This document shows positions 36,031 through 46,930 of a stretch of DNA of 64,000 bases, piece by piece. Source of the DNA: Actinomadura sp. 6K520 (lineage in GTDB: Bacteria; Actinomycetota; Actinomycetes; Streptosporangiales; Streptosporangiaceae); contig NZ_SMLC01000015.1 of NCBI RefSeq assembly GCF_004349245.1, forward strand, positions 1-64,000, written 5' to 3'. The notes beneath the pieces are model-generated. The model had not been told where the DNA came from. It did no database searches and was given only the letters and a program-made list of their open reading frames with translations. Position 1 is the first letter of the stretch; each line of letters begins with the position of its first letter. A program made the position numbers and the translations under genes.

Positions 36031-36738
36031 TCACGCGTCTCGGTTCTCGCGCGTCCGGTCCGCGCGGCGGGCCAGGCGGCGTAGCCGCAGCGCGGGGCCC
36101 GGCACGACGTCCACTTCCTGGAGGTCCGCGACCACGTGGTCGGCCCCGGCCAGCGCCCCCGCCGGCTGCGTGGTGCTGACGCCCACGCACGTCATGCCGG
36201 CGGACTTGACGGCCGCGACCCCGGCCGGGGCGTCCTCGAACCCGACCGCCTCCTCCGGCGGGACGTCCAGATCGCGCGCCGCGGCGAGGTAGCCCTCCGG
36301 GTGCGGCTTGCCGGTGCCGACGTCCCCGGCGGTCACCACGATGTCCAGCAGGTCGCGGATGCCCAGGCCGTCCAGCAGGCCCTCGGCGTACCGGCGCTCC
36401 GCGGACGTCACCACCGCCAGCGGCACGCCCGCGTCCGCCAGCGAACGGACGAGGTCGACCGCGCCGCCGACCGGCGCGATCGCCGGCATCCCCGGCAGTG
36501 CGCCATAGGCCACGACCTGCTCGAACAGCTCCTCGACCGGCCGGCCCGGGAACAGGTGCGCCAGGTCGCCGAGCACCTCCAGCCCACGGCGCCCCGCGAA
36601 CGACGCGATGAGCGCGTCGTCGTACGGGACGCCGTGCGCGTCGAACAGCCGCGACCACATCGCGCGGTTGCGCGGCTCGGTGTGGATGAGGGTGCCGTCG
36701 AGATCGAACACCGCCGCGCCCAGTCCGATCACCGCCAT
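36031..36738 (-). CDS. HAD-IA phosphatase / beta-phosphoglucomutase-like
   Basis: 235-residue HAD protein with full motifs: FDLDGTLIHTE, VVTSAERRY, GKPHPEGYL and GFEDAPAGVAA. The DxDGTL nucleophile and acid/base aspartates are both present. The sequence fits sugar-phosphate phosphatases and beta-phosphoglucomutases. Its place between HPr and EIIA in the aminosugar PTS run suggests removal of excess hexosamine or hexose phosphate, which is inference. Confidence 0.9.
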   Translation of the reverse strand: MAVIGLGAAVFDLDGTLIHTEPRNRAMWSRLFDAHGVPYDDALIASFAGRRGLEVLGDLAHLFPGRPVEELFEQVVAYGALPGMPAIAPVGGAVDLVRSLADAGVPLAVVTSAERRYAEGLLDGLGIRDLLDIVVTAGDVGTGKPHPEGYLAAARDLDVPPEEAVGFEDAPAGVAAVKSAGMTCVGVSTTQPAGALAGADHVVADLQEVDVVPGPALRLRRLARRADRTRENRDA

Positions 36739-36777
36739 GCGGCCGGCTCCCCGGTTCCAGCCGTCGATCTCATCGCA

Positions 36778-37227
36778 TCAGCTCCATGTGAACAGTTCGC
36801 CGCCTTTGGACACCTCGCCCGACTCCACGACGTCCGACAGGGCGTCGGCGCCGGCGTCCAGCGCCACGACCGCGCAGATCGGCGAGCGGCCGCCCGCCTC
36901 GATCGCGGCCGGGTTCCAGCCGACGACGGGCTGCCCGGCGGTGACCTCGTCCCCCTCGGCGACGAGGAGCTCGAAGCCCTCGCCCTTCAGCTTGACGGTG
37001 TCGATGCCGAGGTGGACGAGGACGCCGTGGCCTTCGTCGTCCACGACCACGTAGGCGTGCGGGTGCAGCTTGACGATCTTCCCGGTGACGGGGGCGATGG
37101 CGTGGCCGGGCCCCCGCTCGGGGTCGACGGCGGTGCCCGGGCCGACCATGGCCTGGGCGAACACCGGGTCCGGGACGCCGGACAGGCCGACGACCCGGCC
37201 GGTGACCGGTGACATGACTCGGGTCAT
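36778..37227 (-). CDS. crr: PTS EIIA component, glucose/GlcNAc type
   Basis: 149-residue EIIA that relays phosphate from HPr to EIIB. The phosphorylated histidine is His72 in VLVHLGIDTVKL, with the supporting His57 in KLHPHAYV. The N-terminus SPVTGRVVGLSGVPDPVFAQAMVGPG is typical for the Crr family. ATG at 37227 follows GGGAG with 8-nt spacing. EIIB is encoded 17 bp upstream on the same strand. Confidence 0.95.
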   Translation of the reverse strand: MTRVMSPVTGRVVGLSGVPDPVFAQAMVGPGTAVDPERGPGHAIAPVTGKIVKLHPHAYVVVDDEGHGVLVHLGIDTVKLKGEGFELLVAEGDEVTAGQPVVGWNPAAIEAGGRSPICAVVALDAGADALSDVVESGEVSKGGELFTWS

Positions 37228-37244
37228 GGGAGGGACTCCCTGGG

Positions 37245-37478
37245 TCAGTCGAGGATGTCCTCGATGTCGGTGGCGATGGTGTCGGCCTCGGGGCCGACGA
37301 CGACCTGCACGACGGTGCCGCTGCGCATGACGCCGTGCGCGCCCGCCCTCTTCAGCGCCGCCTCGTCGACCTTGCCCGCGTCGGTGACCTCGGTGCGCAG
37401 CCGGGTGGCGCACGGCTCGATCTCGACGATGTTGCCGGCGCCGCCCAGGGCGGCGACGATGGCCTCGGCCTTGTCCAT
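37245..37478 (-). CDS. PTS EIIB component, glucose/GlcNAc type (NagF-like)
   Basis: 77-residue free-standing EIIB with the phosphorylated Cys23 in IEPCATRLRTEV. It passes phosphate to the sugar bound by the EIIC permease, which is a separate gene at 40967, as in Streptomyces where NagF serves NagE2. AGGAG precedes the ATG. It lies between EIIA and the deaminase gene. Confidence 0.95.
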   Translation of the reverse strand: MDKAEAIVAALGGAGNIVEIEPCATRLRTEVTDAGKVDEAALKRAGAHGVMRSGTVVQVVVGPEADTIATDIEDILD

Positions 37479-37528
37479 GTTCTTCTCCTAGTCGGGGTGG
37501 GCCCGGGGGCCGCGAGGGATGTCGAGGC

Positions 37529-38569
37529 TCAGTCTGTCTGGGTGACCTTGTGCAGGCCACGGGGAACGTCGGGATCGAGGCCGAGCCGGCGCGCCAGGTG
37601 CTCCACCATGATCTGGCCGGGGACGATGAGGCCGAGCGGCGCGGTCCATTCGGGCAGCGCCGGGCCGGGCAGCGCGGCCGAGCACGCCTCCGCCAGCCGG
37701 GGGCCGCCGCCGACGCCGTACGCGCGGCCGCCCGCGCCCTCGACCCGTTCGGCCAGCGCGACCGTGCCGGCGAGCGTGGGGCCGGAGTCGGCGGCCACCA
37801 GCAGCGCGGGGGTCCGCCCGTCCACGACGGCGATCGGGCCGTGCAGCAGGTCGGCGTACGACAGGCCCATGGCGTGCAGGTAGCACGCCTCCTTCATCTT
37901 CAGCGCGAGTTCCAGCGCGGTGCCGAACGCGATGCCGCGCCCGGACACCACGGCCCCGGGGACCGCCGCCAGCGCCTCGACGATCTCCGGCAGCGCGGGG
38001 GACTTCTCGGTGCGCTCGATCAGCCGGGCGACCTCGTCCGGGACGCGGCGCAGGTCGTCCGCGGGCACGGCCGCGCCGAGCCCCAGCCCGAGCACCGACA
38101 GCGCGGCGAGCTGGGTGGTGTAGGTCTTGGTCGCGGGGACGGCGATCTCGTCCCCCGCCCGCGTGATCAGCGCGACCTCGGCGGCCTCGGCGAGCGGGGA
38201 GCCGGCGCCGTTGGTGACGGCGACGGTCCGGGCGCCGCAGGTCGCGGCCCAGTCGAGCGTCTCGACGATCTCCGCGGTCTTCCCGGACTGGCTGATCGCC
38301 ACGGCCAGCACACCGGCCAGGTCCAGCCGGCGCCGGTAGGTGGTCGCGATCGACGGCGCGGCGAGCGTGGCCAGCCGCCCGGTGTGCGACTCGACCAGGT
38401 AGCGCCCGTACACCGCCGCGTTGTCGGACGAGCCGCGGGCGATGAACAGCACCTGCCGCGTCTCGCCGGCCAGCGCCGCGAGCTCGGGGAGGCGGGGCAG
38501 CAGCGCGTCGATCGTCCGGGCCAGCGCGTCCGGCTGCTCGCCGATCTCGGCGCGCATCTGACTGGTCAT
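37529..38569 (-). CDS. SIS-type glucosamine-6-phosphate deaminase (NagB-II)
   Basis: 346-residue protein of two SIS domains resembling the isomerase half of GlmS without the glutaminase domain. Signatures are FIARGSSDNAAVYGRYLVE, ISQSGKTAEIVETL, TKTYTTQLAAL and, near the C-terminus, ALELALKMKEACYLHAMGLSYADLLHGP. Such proteins deaminate GlcN-6-P to fructose-6-P. Linkage to nagA (4-bp ATGA overlap) and PTS genes supports that. A sugar isomerase of other specificity is the alternative. Confidence 0.9.
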   Translation of the reverse strand: MTSQMRAEIGEQPDALARTIDALLPRLPELAALAGETRQVLFIARGSSDNAAVYGRYLVESHTGRLATLAAPSIATTYRRRLDLAGVLAVAISQSGKTAEIVETLDWAATCGARTVAVTNGAGSPLAEAAEVALITRAGDEIAVPATKTYTTQLAALSVLGLGLGAAVPADDLRRVPDEVARLIERTEKSPALPEIVEALAAVPGAVVSGRGIAFGTALELALKMKEACYLHAMGLSYADLLHGPIAVVDGRTPALLVAADSGPTLAGTVALAERVEGAGGRAYGVGGGPRLAEACSAALPGPALPEWTAPLGLIVPGQIMVEHLARRLGLDPDVPRGLHKVTQTD

Positions 38570-39726
38570 GATCCCCCTCCGAAGACTTTCTCCCCGCCGA
38601 CCCAGGTGGCGAGCGCCCGGTGGTCCGGGCCCAGCCAGACGAGGTCGGCCGCGGCGCCCGGCGCGATCCGGCCGAGGTCGGGCCGGCCGATCAGGTCGGC
38701 CGGGACGCGGGTCGCGGCGTCGACCGCCGCGGCGATGCCGACGCCGACGCCGACCGCGTTGCCGACCGCCTCGTCCAGCCGGAGGCCGGAGCCGGCGATC
38801 GTGCCGTCGGCGCGCAGCGGCGGGCCCTGCTCGGGCATCGTGATGGGCTCGCCGCCGAGATCGTAGGTGCCGGGCGGCATCCCGGCGGACGCGGCCGCGT
38901 CGGTGACGAGCACGACCCGTCCCGGCGCGGCGCGGAACACCAGCGCGGCGGCCTCCGGCGCGACATGGTGCAGGTCGAGGATCAGGCCGGGGCTCAGCCG
39001 GTCGTCGATGAGCGCCTGCACGGCCACACCGGGGTCGCGGTGGTGGACGCCGGTCTGCGCGTTGAAGATGTGGGTGACCTTGCGGGCGCCCGCGTCGGCC
39101 GCGGCGCGGACCTGCGCGGCGGTCGCGTCGCTGTGCCCGACGCTGACCAGGACCCCCGCCTCGGTCAGGGTGCGGATCGCCGCCATCGCGCCGTTCCGCT
39201 CGGGCGCGAGCGTGAGCAGCTTGACCAGCCCCGTCTCCAGCAGCGCCGCGATCGCCTCGGGCGCCGGGTCGGTCAGGTGGAGCGGGTTGTGCGCGCCCTT
39301 GCGCTTCTCCGACAGGAACGGGCCCTCGATGTGGACGCCGAGGACGCGCGTCCCGGCGGGCAGGCCGGGCAGGAGGTCACGGGTGCGGCGGAGCGCCGCG
39401 GCCTGCGTCTCGACGGGGGCGGTGATGAAGGTCGGCAGGAACGCGGTCACGCCGGTCTCGGGAAGGCGGGAGACGACGGTGTGCCAGCCGGCCTCGTCGG
39501 CGTCCACCATGTCGTACCCGAAGTAGCCGTTCACCTGAAGGTCGACCAGGCCGGGCGCCAGCAGGCCCTCGGTCAGCTCGACGTCGGGGGTGCCGGGCGG
39601 GGGGCCCGCTCCGGCTTCGGCGATCACGCCGTCCGCCACGCGGACGAATCCCGGGGAGAGCACGCGGGTAGGGGCCCCCTCGGGGGTAATGATCATGTTG
39701 GTGGCCGTGATCAGTAGTGATGCCAT
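38566..39726 (-). CDS. nagA: N-acetylglucosamine-6-phosphate deacetylase
   Basis: Removes acetate from GlcNAc-6-P to give GlcN-6-P for the downstream deaminase. The 386-residue amidohydrolase has the metal and substrate motifs HIEGPFLSEKRKGAHNP, VSVGHSDATAAQ, THIFNAQTGVHHRDPG and the catalytic Asp in LVTDAAASAGMPPG. ATG at 39726 is preceded by GGAG. It is first in the run nagA, deaminase, EIIB, EIIA, HAD, HPr, EI. A 26-bp DasR-type palindrome lies 55 bp upstream. Confidence 0.96.
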   Translation of the reverse strand: MASLLITATNMIITPEGAPTRVLSPGFVRVADGVIAEAGAGPPPGTPDVELTEGLLAPGLVDLQVNGYFGYDMVDADEAGWHTVVSRLPETGVTAFLPTFITAPVETQAAALRRTRDLLPGLPAGTRVLGVHIEGPFLSEKRKGAHNPLHLTDPAPEAIAALLETGLVKLLTLAPERNGAMAAIRTLTEAGVLVSVGHSDATAAQVRAAADAGARKVTHIFNAQTGVHHRDPGVAVQALIDDRLSPGLILDLHHVAPEAAALVFRAAPGRVVLVTDAAASAGMPPGTYDLGGEPITMPEQGPPLRADGTIAGSGLRLDEAVGNAVGVGVGIAAAVDAATRVPADLIGRPDLGRIAPGAAADLVWLGPDHRALATWVGGEKVFGGGS

Positions 39727-39780
39727 GGCTCCGCGCACTCTCCGCGACACGACGAATCGCTGGTCATTCCGTCCGGTTCC

Positions 39781-39806
39781 ACTGGTCTAGTCCGGACTAG
39801 ACCAGT
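39781..39806. promoter_or_regulatory. DasR-type operator upstream of nagA (perfect 26-bp palindrome)
   Basis: Each half reads ACTGGTCTAGTCC or its complement, so the 26 bp are perfectly symmetrical. The published dre consensus is about 16 bp centred on TGGTCTAGACCA. Here TGGTCTAG and CTAGACCA are separated by TCCGGA, as if two dre sites overlapped. A near copy lies upstream of dasR. Binding by DasR is inferred. Confidence 0.85.
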
Positions 39807-40077
39807 ACGCACCATACTCCACGGATCAGCGGGAGCCGCAAGATGTCGGAGGCCACGATTCCGGCAGCGGGCCGGGGAGCGTTCCACGCCGCCAGGTGCC
39901 GCGCGCTTCCGGGGGGCCGCCTCCGATGTGACGGCGGGCCACCGGGCCCCGCCACCCTGCCGGAAAACGGACGGGACGTCCGGGATGCGGTTCTGACCTG
40001 GGAGTTCCTGCGATCGGACGGTCGACATGGCGTGATCCGGTCGTTACGAATTCGTGCATTGACATGAGTTTCGATCC
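39807..40077. other. Spacer between the two DasR-type operators
   Basis: 271 bp between divergent nagA and dasR control regions. A 74-codon plus-strand frame (39843-40067) is present but has no recognisable domain and biased Arg/Gly/Pro composition, so I do not call it a gene. Confidence 0.4.
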
Positions 40078-40103
40078 TGTGGTCTAGTCCGGCCTAGACC
40101 AGT
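40078..40103. promoter_or_regulatory. DasR-type operator upstream of dasR
   Basis: 26-bp near palindrome of the same design (GTGGTCTAGTCC then GGCCTAGACCAG), with mismatches to its partner in the outer and inner positions only. It lies about 97 bp upstream of the dasR start, implying autoregulation together with the permease gene that follows. Confidence 0.82.
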
Positions 40104-40200
40104 ACAAACCCCCGAACACCCTCCGAAGCTTCAAACAACCCCATACCCGTCAAAATCCTGCGAATCCCATCGATCCGGCCCGCGGCCGTCGAGGACCCTC

Positions 40201-40941
40201 GTGACGACCATCGATCCGCACAGTCCCGTGCCGAAGTACTTCCAGCTCCGCGCGATCCTGCTCGACCTGATCGAGACCGCGGAACTGCCCGTCGACGCCC
40301 CGATCCCGTCGGAGCGCGAGCTGTGCGCCAGGTACGAGCTGTCCCGCATGACCGTCCGGCAGGGGGTCGACCAGCTCGTCTCCGAAGGCCGCCTCTACCG
40401 CGTCCCGGGCAAGGGCACCTTCGTGGCCCGCCCCAAGATCGAGATGCCGCTCCGGCTCGTCTCGTTCACCGAGGACATGCTCGCCCGCGGCCTGCATCCC
40501 GGCGCGATCGACCTGGACCGGCGGACGGTCCCGGCGGACGCGCGCCTCGCCCGGATCTTCGAGGTCGAACCCGGCACCGGGATCCACGTCATCGAACGCC
40601 TGCGCACCGCCGACGGCGAGCCCATGGCCGTGGAGCGCTCCCACATCCTGGCCTCGCTCGCCCCCGACCTCCTCGACCGCCGCCTCGCCGACCGCTCGCT
40701 CTACGGCGTGCTGGAGGCGGTGTACGGGCTGGTCTTCGACGCCGGGGACCAGACCATCGACGCCAGCCTGGCCGACGCCGCCGACGCCAGGCACCTGCAG
40801 ATCCCCAAGGGCAGTGCCGTGCTGCTCCTGCAACGCCGCTCGTACACCGGAGGTGTGTGCGCCGAGCTGGGCGTGTCGACCTACAGGGCGGACCGCTACC
40901 AGATCCACACGGCCCTCGGAAACCCCCCGCCGCACTCCTGA
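40201..40941 (+). CDS. dasR: GntR/HutC-family aminosugar regulator DasR
   Basis: 246-residue regulator with an N-terminal winged helix (about 10-76: PSERELCARYELSRMTVRQGVDQLVSEGRLYRVPGKGTFVA) and a C-terminal UTRA effector domain that in Streptomyces DasR binds GlcN-6-P or GlcNAc-6-P. GTG at 40201 has GAGG 7 nt upstream. It is transcribed with the EIIC permease gene 25 bp downstream, and away from the nagA run. Two operator-like palindromes lie in the intervening 475 bp. Confidence 0.93.
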   Translation: MTTIDPHSPVPKYFQLRAILLDLIETAELPVDAPIPSERELCARYELSRMTVRQGVDQLVSEGRLYRVPGKGTFVARPKIEMPLRLVSFTEDMLARGLHPGAIDLDRRTVPADARLARIFEVEPGTGIHVIERLRTADGEPMAVERSHILASLAPDLLDRRLADRSLYGVLEAVYGLVFDAGDQTIDASLADAADARHLQIPKGSAVLLLQRRSYTGGVCAELGVSTYRADRYQIHTALGNPPPHS

Positions 40942-40966
40942 AAAACCCCTGAGGAGGAATGTCGCG

Positions 40967-42343
40967 ATGACATCGACGACAGTGGATTCCGCACCACGCC
41001 GAGGGTCCAGCGCCCTCGCGGTGCTGCAGCGGATCGGCCGCAGTCTCATGCTGCCGATCGCCGTGCTGCCCGCCGCCGCACTCCTGCTGCGCTTCGGCCA
41101 GGCCGACATGCTCGGCGACGACGGCCTCGGCTGGACTCGCGTCGCCGAGATCGTCGGCGAGGCCGGCAACGCGCTGTTCGCCGCCCTGCCGCTGCTCTTC
41201 GCGGTCGGCGTGGCGATCGGTTTCGCCAAGAAGTCCGACGGCTCCACCGCCCTCGCCGCGGTCGTCGGGTACCTGGTCTTCGACCGCGTGTCCAAGATCA
41301 TGTTCTCGCACACCGAGGAGCTCAAGGGCAACGTCACGATCACCACCGTGACGGACGGGGCCGAGGCGCAGGTCATCAACTGGGGGGCGACGAACCCCAC
41401 GCAGGTGCTCGGCGGCATCCTCATGGGCGTCACCGCCGCCCTGCTGTACCAGCGCTACTACCGGATCAAGCTGCCGACCTGGCTGGCGTTCTTCGGCGGC
41501 CGCCGCTTCGTGCCCATCGTCACCGCCCTCGCCGGCCTCGTGATCGGCATCCTGATCGGCTTCATCTGGCCCATCCTCGGCAGCTGGCTCACCGACTTCG
41601 GTGAGTGGATCACCGGGGCGGGCGCCGCCGGCGCCGGCATCTACGGCGTCATCAACCGGCTGCTGCTGCCGTTCGGCCTGCACCACATCCCGAACTCGCT
41701 CATCTGGTTCGTGTTCGGCACCTACGAGGGCCCGGACGGCACCGTCACCGGCGAGATCAACCGCTACCTGGCCGGCGACCCCGACGCGGGCGGCTTCCTC
41801 GCCGGGTTCTTCCCCGTGCTGATGTTCGGCCTGCCCGGCGCGGCCCTCGCGATCTGGCGCGCCGCTCCCCCGCACCGGCGTCCCGCGGTCGGCGGCCTCA
41901 TGGTCTCCGCCGGGCTCACCGCGTTCGTCACCGGCGTCACCGAGCCGATCGAGTTCGCGTTCATGTTCGTCGCGCCCATCCTGTACGGGGTGCACGTCGT
42001 GCTCACCGGCATCTCGATGGCGATCCTGGAGGCCGCCGGCGCCCAGCTCGGCTTCGGCTTCTCCGCGGGCCTCATCGACCTGCTGCTGAACGCCCGCAAG
42101 GACAACACCGAGGGGCTGTGGCTGATCCTCGGCCTGGGCGTCGTGTACTTCTTCCTGTACTACTTCGTCTTCAAGTTCATGATCGAGAAGTTCAACTTCG
42201 CGACGCCCGGCCGGGAACCCGAGGGCGAGGAGTCGTCGGCCGTCGACCCCGCCGCCGACCCGGAGATGGCCGGTGCCGGATCCGCCAAGAAGGAGCGCAA
42301 GGAGCCGGGCGGCGAACCGAAGGAATCCGCCGCCGACGGCTGA
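40967..42343 (+). CDS. nagE: PTS EIIC permease, N-acetylglucosamine type
   Basis: 458-residue membrane permease of the glucose superfamily that moves GlcNAc inward while EIIB phosphorylates it. It begins LQRIGRSLMLPIAVLPAAALLLRFGQ, has about ten hydrophobic helices, and the substrate-site region LLLPFGLHHIPNSLIWF and GVTEPIEFAFMF typical of EIIC. It lacks fused EIIA or EIIB; those are separate genes at 36778 and 37245. A charged Glu/Lys-rich tail follows the last helix. AGGAGG precedes the ATG. Co-transcribed with dasR. Confidence 0.95.
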   Translation: MTSTTVDSAPRRGSSALAVLQRIGRSLMLPIAVLPAAALLLRFGQADMLGDDGLGWTRVAEIVGEAGNALFAALPLLFAVGVAIGFAKKSDGSTALAAVVGYLVFDRVSKIMFSHTEELKGNVTITTVTDGAEAQVINWGATNPTQVLGGILMGVTAALLYQRYYRIKLPTWLAFFGGRRFVPIVTALAGLVIGILIGFIWPILGSWLTDFGEWITGAGAAGAGIYGVINRLLLPFGLHHIPNSLIWFVFGTYEGPDGTVTGEINRYLAGDPDAGGFLAGFFPVLMFGLPGAALAIWRAAPPHRRPAVGGLMVSAGLTAFVTGVTEPIEFAFMFVAPILYGVHVVLTGISMAILEAAGAQLGFGFSAGLIDLLLNARKDNTEGLWLILGLGVVYFFLYYFVFKFMIEKFNFATPGREPEGEESSAVDPAADPEMAGAGSAKKERKEPGGEPKESAADG

Positions 42344-42348
42344 TCCCC

Positions 42349-42383
42349 GGGGCGCCGCGGTCCCCTCATCCCCGCGGCGCCCC
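42349..42383 (+). terminator. Hairpin after nagE
   Basis: Perfect 12-bp stem, arms GGGGCGCCGCGG and CCGCGGCGCCCC with an 11-nt loop, starting 6 bp after the nagE stop. No U tract follows, as is common for actinomycete terminators. Confidence 0.65.
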
Positions 42384-42419
42384 CACCCGGGCCGGTCAGC
42401 CCACCGGCCCGGCTCCCAC

Positions 42420-42487
42420 GGGTCCCGGACTCCCCGCACGGTCCGGGACCCGCTCCCAGGCGGCGGGACGCCCCGGGCGTCCCGCCG
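42420..42487. repeat. Two more tandem hairpins downstream of nagE
   Basis: Arms GGGTCCCGGAC/GTCCGGGACCC (42420-42430 and 42441-42451), then CGGCGGGACGCCC/GGGCGTCCCGCCG (42461-42473 and 42475-42487) around a single base. With the stem at 42349 they form three consecutive hairpins before the next gene. Confidence 0.55.
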
Positions 42488-42606
42488 CTTCCCATGTCCG
42501 GACGCGGCGGCCGTCCCGCGCGTTACCCGGCGGGCCGCATGTGGCCAGGACGTATTTATCGCGGGCCGCGCGACTCCTGTCTGCACACCGAGCCAGGAGG
42601 TATCGC

Positions 42607-43113
42607 ATGCGTCCACGTCCAGCCACGCCCTCCGCCGTCCGGTTCATCCGGTACCGCGGCGCCCCGTCCGGCGCGGCGACCCGCGGCGCGCTGGCGCTCC
42701 GCCCCTCCGCACCGCCCCCGGCCCGGCCCCCGGGACTGCGGCTCGTGCGCCCGGCGGACGGGGTCGACGCCGAGGTCCGCGCCGTCGCGGACGCGGCCGT
42801 GCGGCTCGTGGTGGAGATCCTCGCGGGGACGCGCCCGGCCGCCCAGCTGTCCCTGGTGGCCGTCCAGCCGGTGTGCCGGGAGATGGCCCGGCTCCGCTCC
42901 GCGACCCGGCGCGGGGCACGGATCGTCCCGCCGAAGGTGCTGTCGACCAGGCTGCAGCGCCCCGCCCCCGCGGTCGCCGAGACGACCGCCGTCGTGGTCA
43001 TCGCCGGCCGCGTGCACGCCCTGGCCCTCCGCCTCGACCACGCCCGCGGCCGCTGGCGCTGCACGGCCCTCGAAACAACGGCCCCCGGCCCCCAAGGCCC
43101 CCCGGTCCGTTGA
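42607..43113 (+). CDS. Rv3235-like Ala/Arg/Pro-rich protein
   Basis: 168-residue protein. After a basic, Pro-rich leader of about 45 residues comes a compact domain (EVRAVADAAVRLVVEILAGTRPAAQLSLVAVQPVCREMARL...ETTAVVVIAGRVHALALRLDHARGRWRCTALE). This matches the actinobacterial Rv3235 family (DUF6459), which in mycobacteria is likewise encoded near secA. AGGAGG precedes ATG 42607. Function is not established. It converges with secA over a shared terminator. Confidence 0.82.
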   Translation: MRPRPATPSAVRFIRYRGAPSGAATRGALALRPSAPPPARPPGLRLVRPADGVDAEVRAVADAAVRLVVEILAGTRPAAQLSLVAVQPVCREMARLRSATRRGARIVPPKVLSTRLQRPAPAVAETTAVVVIAGRVHALALRLDHARGRWRCTALETTAPGPQGPPVR

Positions 43114-43150
43114 CCTGCGGCTTGTCGAGCCGGTGGACGGGCCCGGACAT

Positions 43151-43188
43151 GCGGAAGCGGCCTCCCGATCCCGGGAGGCCGCTTCCGC
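43151..43188. terminator. Bidirectional terminator between Rv3235-like gene and secA
   Basis: Sixteen-base perfect arms GCGGAAGCGGCCTCCC and GGGAGGCCGCTTCCGC with a 6-nt loop. It lies in the 84-bp gap between two genes that end toward each other, 10 bp from the secA stop, so it can serve both. Confidence 0.85.
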
Positions 43189-43197
43189 GGTGTGTTC

Positions 43198-46071
<2,874 letters not shown>

Positions 46072-46252
46072 TCTCGAAGGCTCCTTGCAGATCGTGGTTC
46101 ACCGCTCCAGGCGGCACGCACACCACACGTACGATGCCCATCGTAGGCGAGACCCAGAATGGTCTAGGTCACTCCGCAGCGCAATCCACTGCGCGTCTCG
46201 TTTGACGTTCCGGGCCGCGGAGAGGATGACTCACAGCATGGAGGGAGACGCA

Positions 46253-46591
46253 ATGTCCGGAGAGTCCCACGGGTCACACGCCGGCCGCCCCGCTTCCTGG
46301 GTGGCGGTCACCATCATTTTCATCGGATTCGTCGTCGGCGGCGTCGCGCTCTGCCTGGGCCCGACGTGGATCATGTTCTGGGTCGGCGCCGGCATCATCG
46401 TCGCCGGTTTCGTCGTCAGCTGGATGGTCCACCTGTTCTCCGACGTGGTCGTGGACGCCCCCCGGGTGCTTCCCGAGATCGTCGACTACTCCGTCTTCGG
46501 TACCCGCACCGCGAAGCGCCGCGGCGGCCCCGAAGGCGAGTCCCTGGAAAGCCCCGTGGCGACCGACCCCCAGACATCCCCCCACGGCTGA
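46253..46591 (+). CDS. Small two-TM protein, HGxxPAAW family
   Basis: 112-residue membrane protein. The N-terminal SHGSHAGRPASW matches the motif naming the actinobacterial HGxxPAAW family, followed by two helices (VAVTIIFIGFVVGGVALCL and MFWVGAGIIVAGFVVSWMVHLF) and a hydrophilic tail. ATG at 46253 follows GGAGGGAG with good spacing, better than the in-frame ATG at 46238. It is divergent from secA. Function unknown. Confidence 0.8.
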   Translation: MSGESHGSHAGRPASWVAVTIIFIGFVVGGVALCLGPTWIMFWVGAGIIVAGFVVSWMVHLFSDVVVDAPRVLPEIVDYSVFGTRTAKRRGGPEGESLESPVATDPQTSPHG

Positions 46592-46930
46592 CGCGTGTTC
46601 ATTGCAGCTCAGGCCCACTGCGCTCGCTGGCGCTCGCTCCGTGACCCGGCCTGGGCGAGCGCGCCATCGCTTCGCGATCTTCCCGGCGGGGCTCGCCTCC
46701 GGCTGCGCCCCGCCGGTCAGGTCACGCGCTCGCGTGCGGGGCTGAGCGTCTCGGCCACCTAAGACGCTTGCAGGCTTCGTTCACGCCGTCGCCGCCCGCG
46801 TCGTGGCACCTCACCGCCGCGTCCGACCGGATCGCCACCCGCCACGCCGCCGTCTAAGCGGGGTGCTTGTTTCTTGATGGGCGCGCTATAGCGGGACGGT
46901 GGTGTGCTCGTCGGTGGCGCGGGGGCGTAC
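46592..46930. other. Intergenic region with a hairpin
   Basis: About 340 bp between two genes that end toward each other. It holds a stem with 10-bp arms CCGGCGGGGC/GCCCCGCCGG (46683-46692 and 46707-46716), a candidate terminator. No coding frame there has recognisable content. Confidence 0.5.

Noticed and set aside
39843-40067. 74-codon plus-strand frame between the DasR-type operators
   Set aside because: No domain, composition typical of chance frames, and it lies in a divergent control region.
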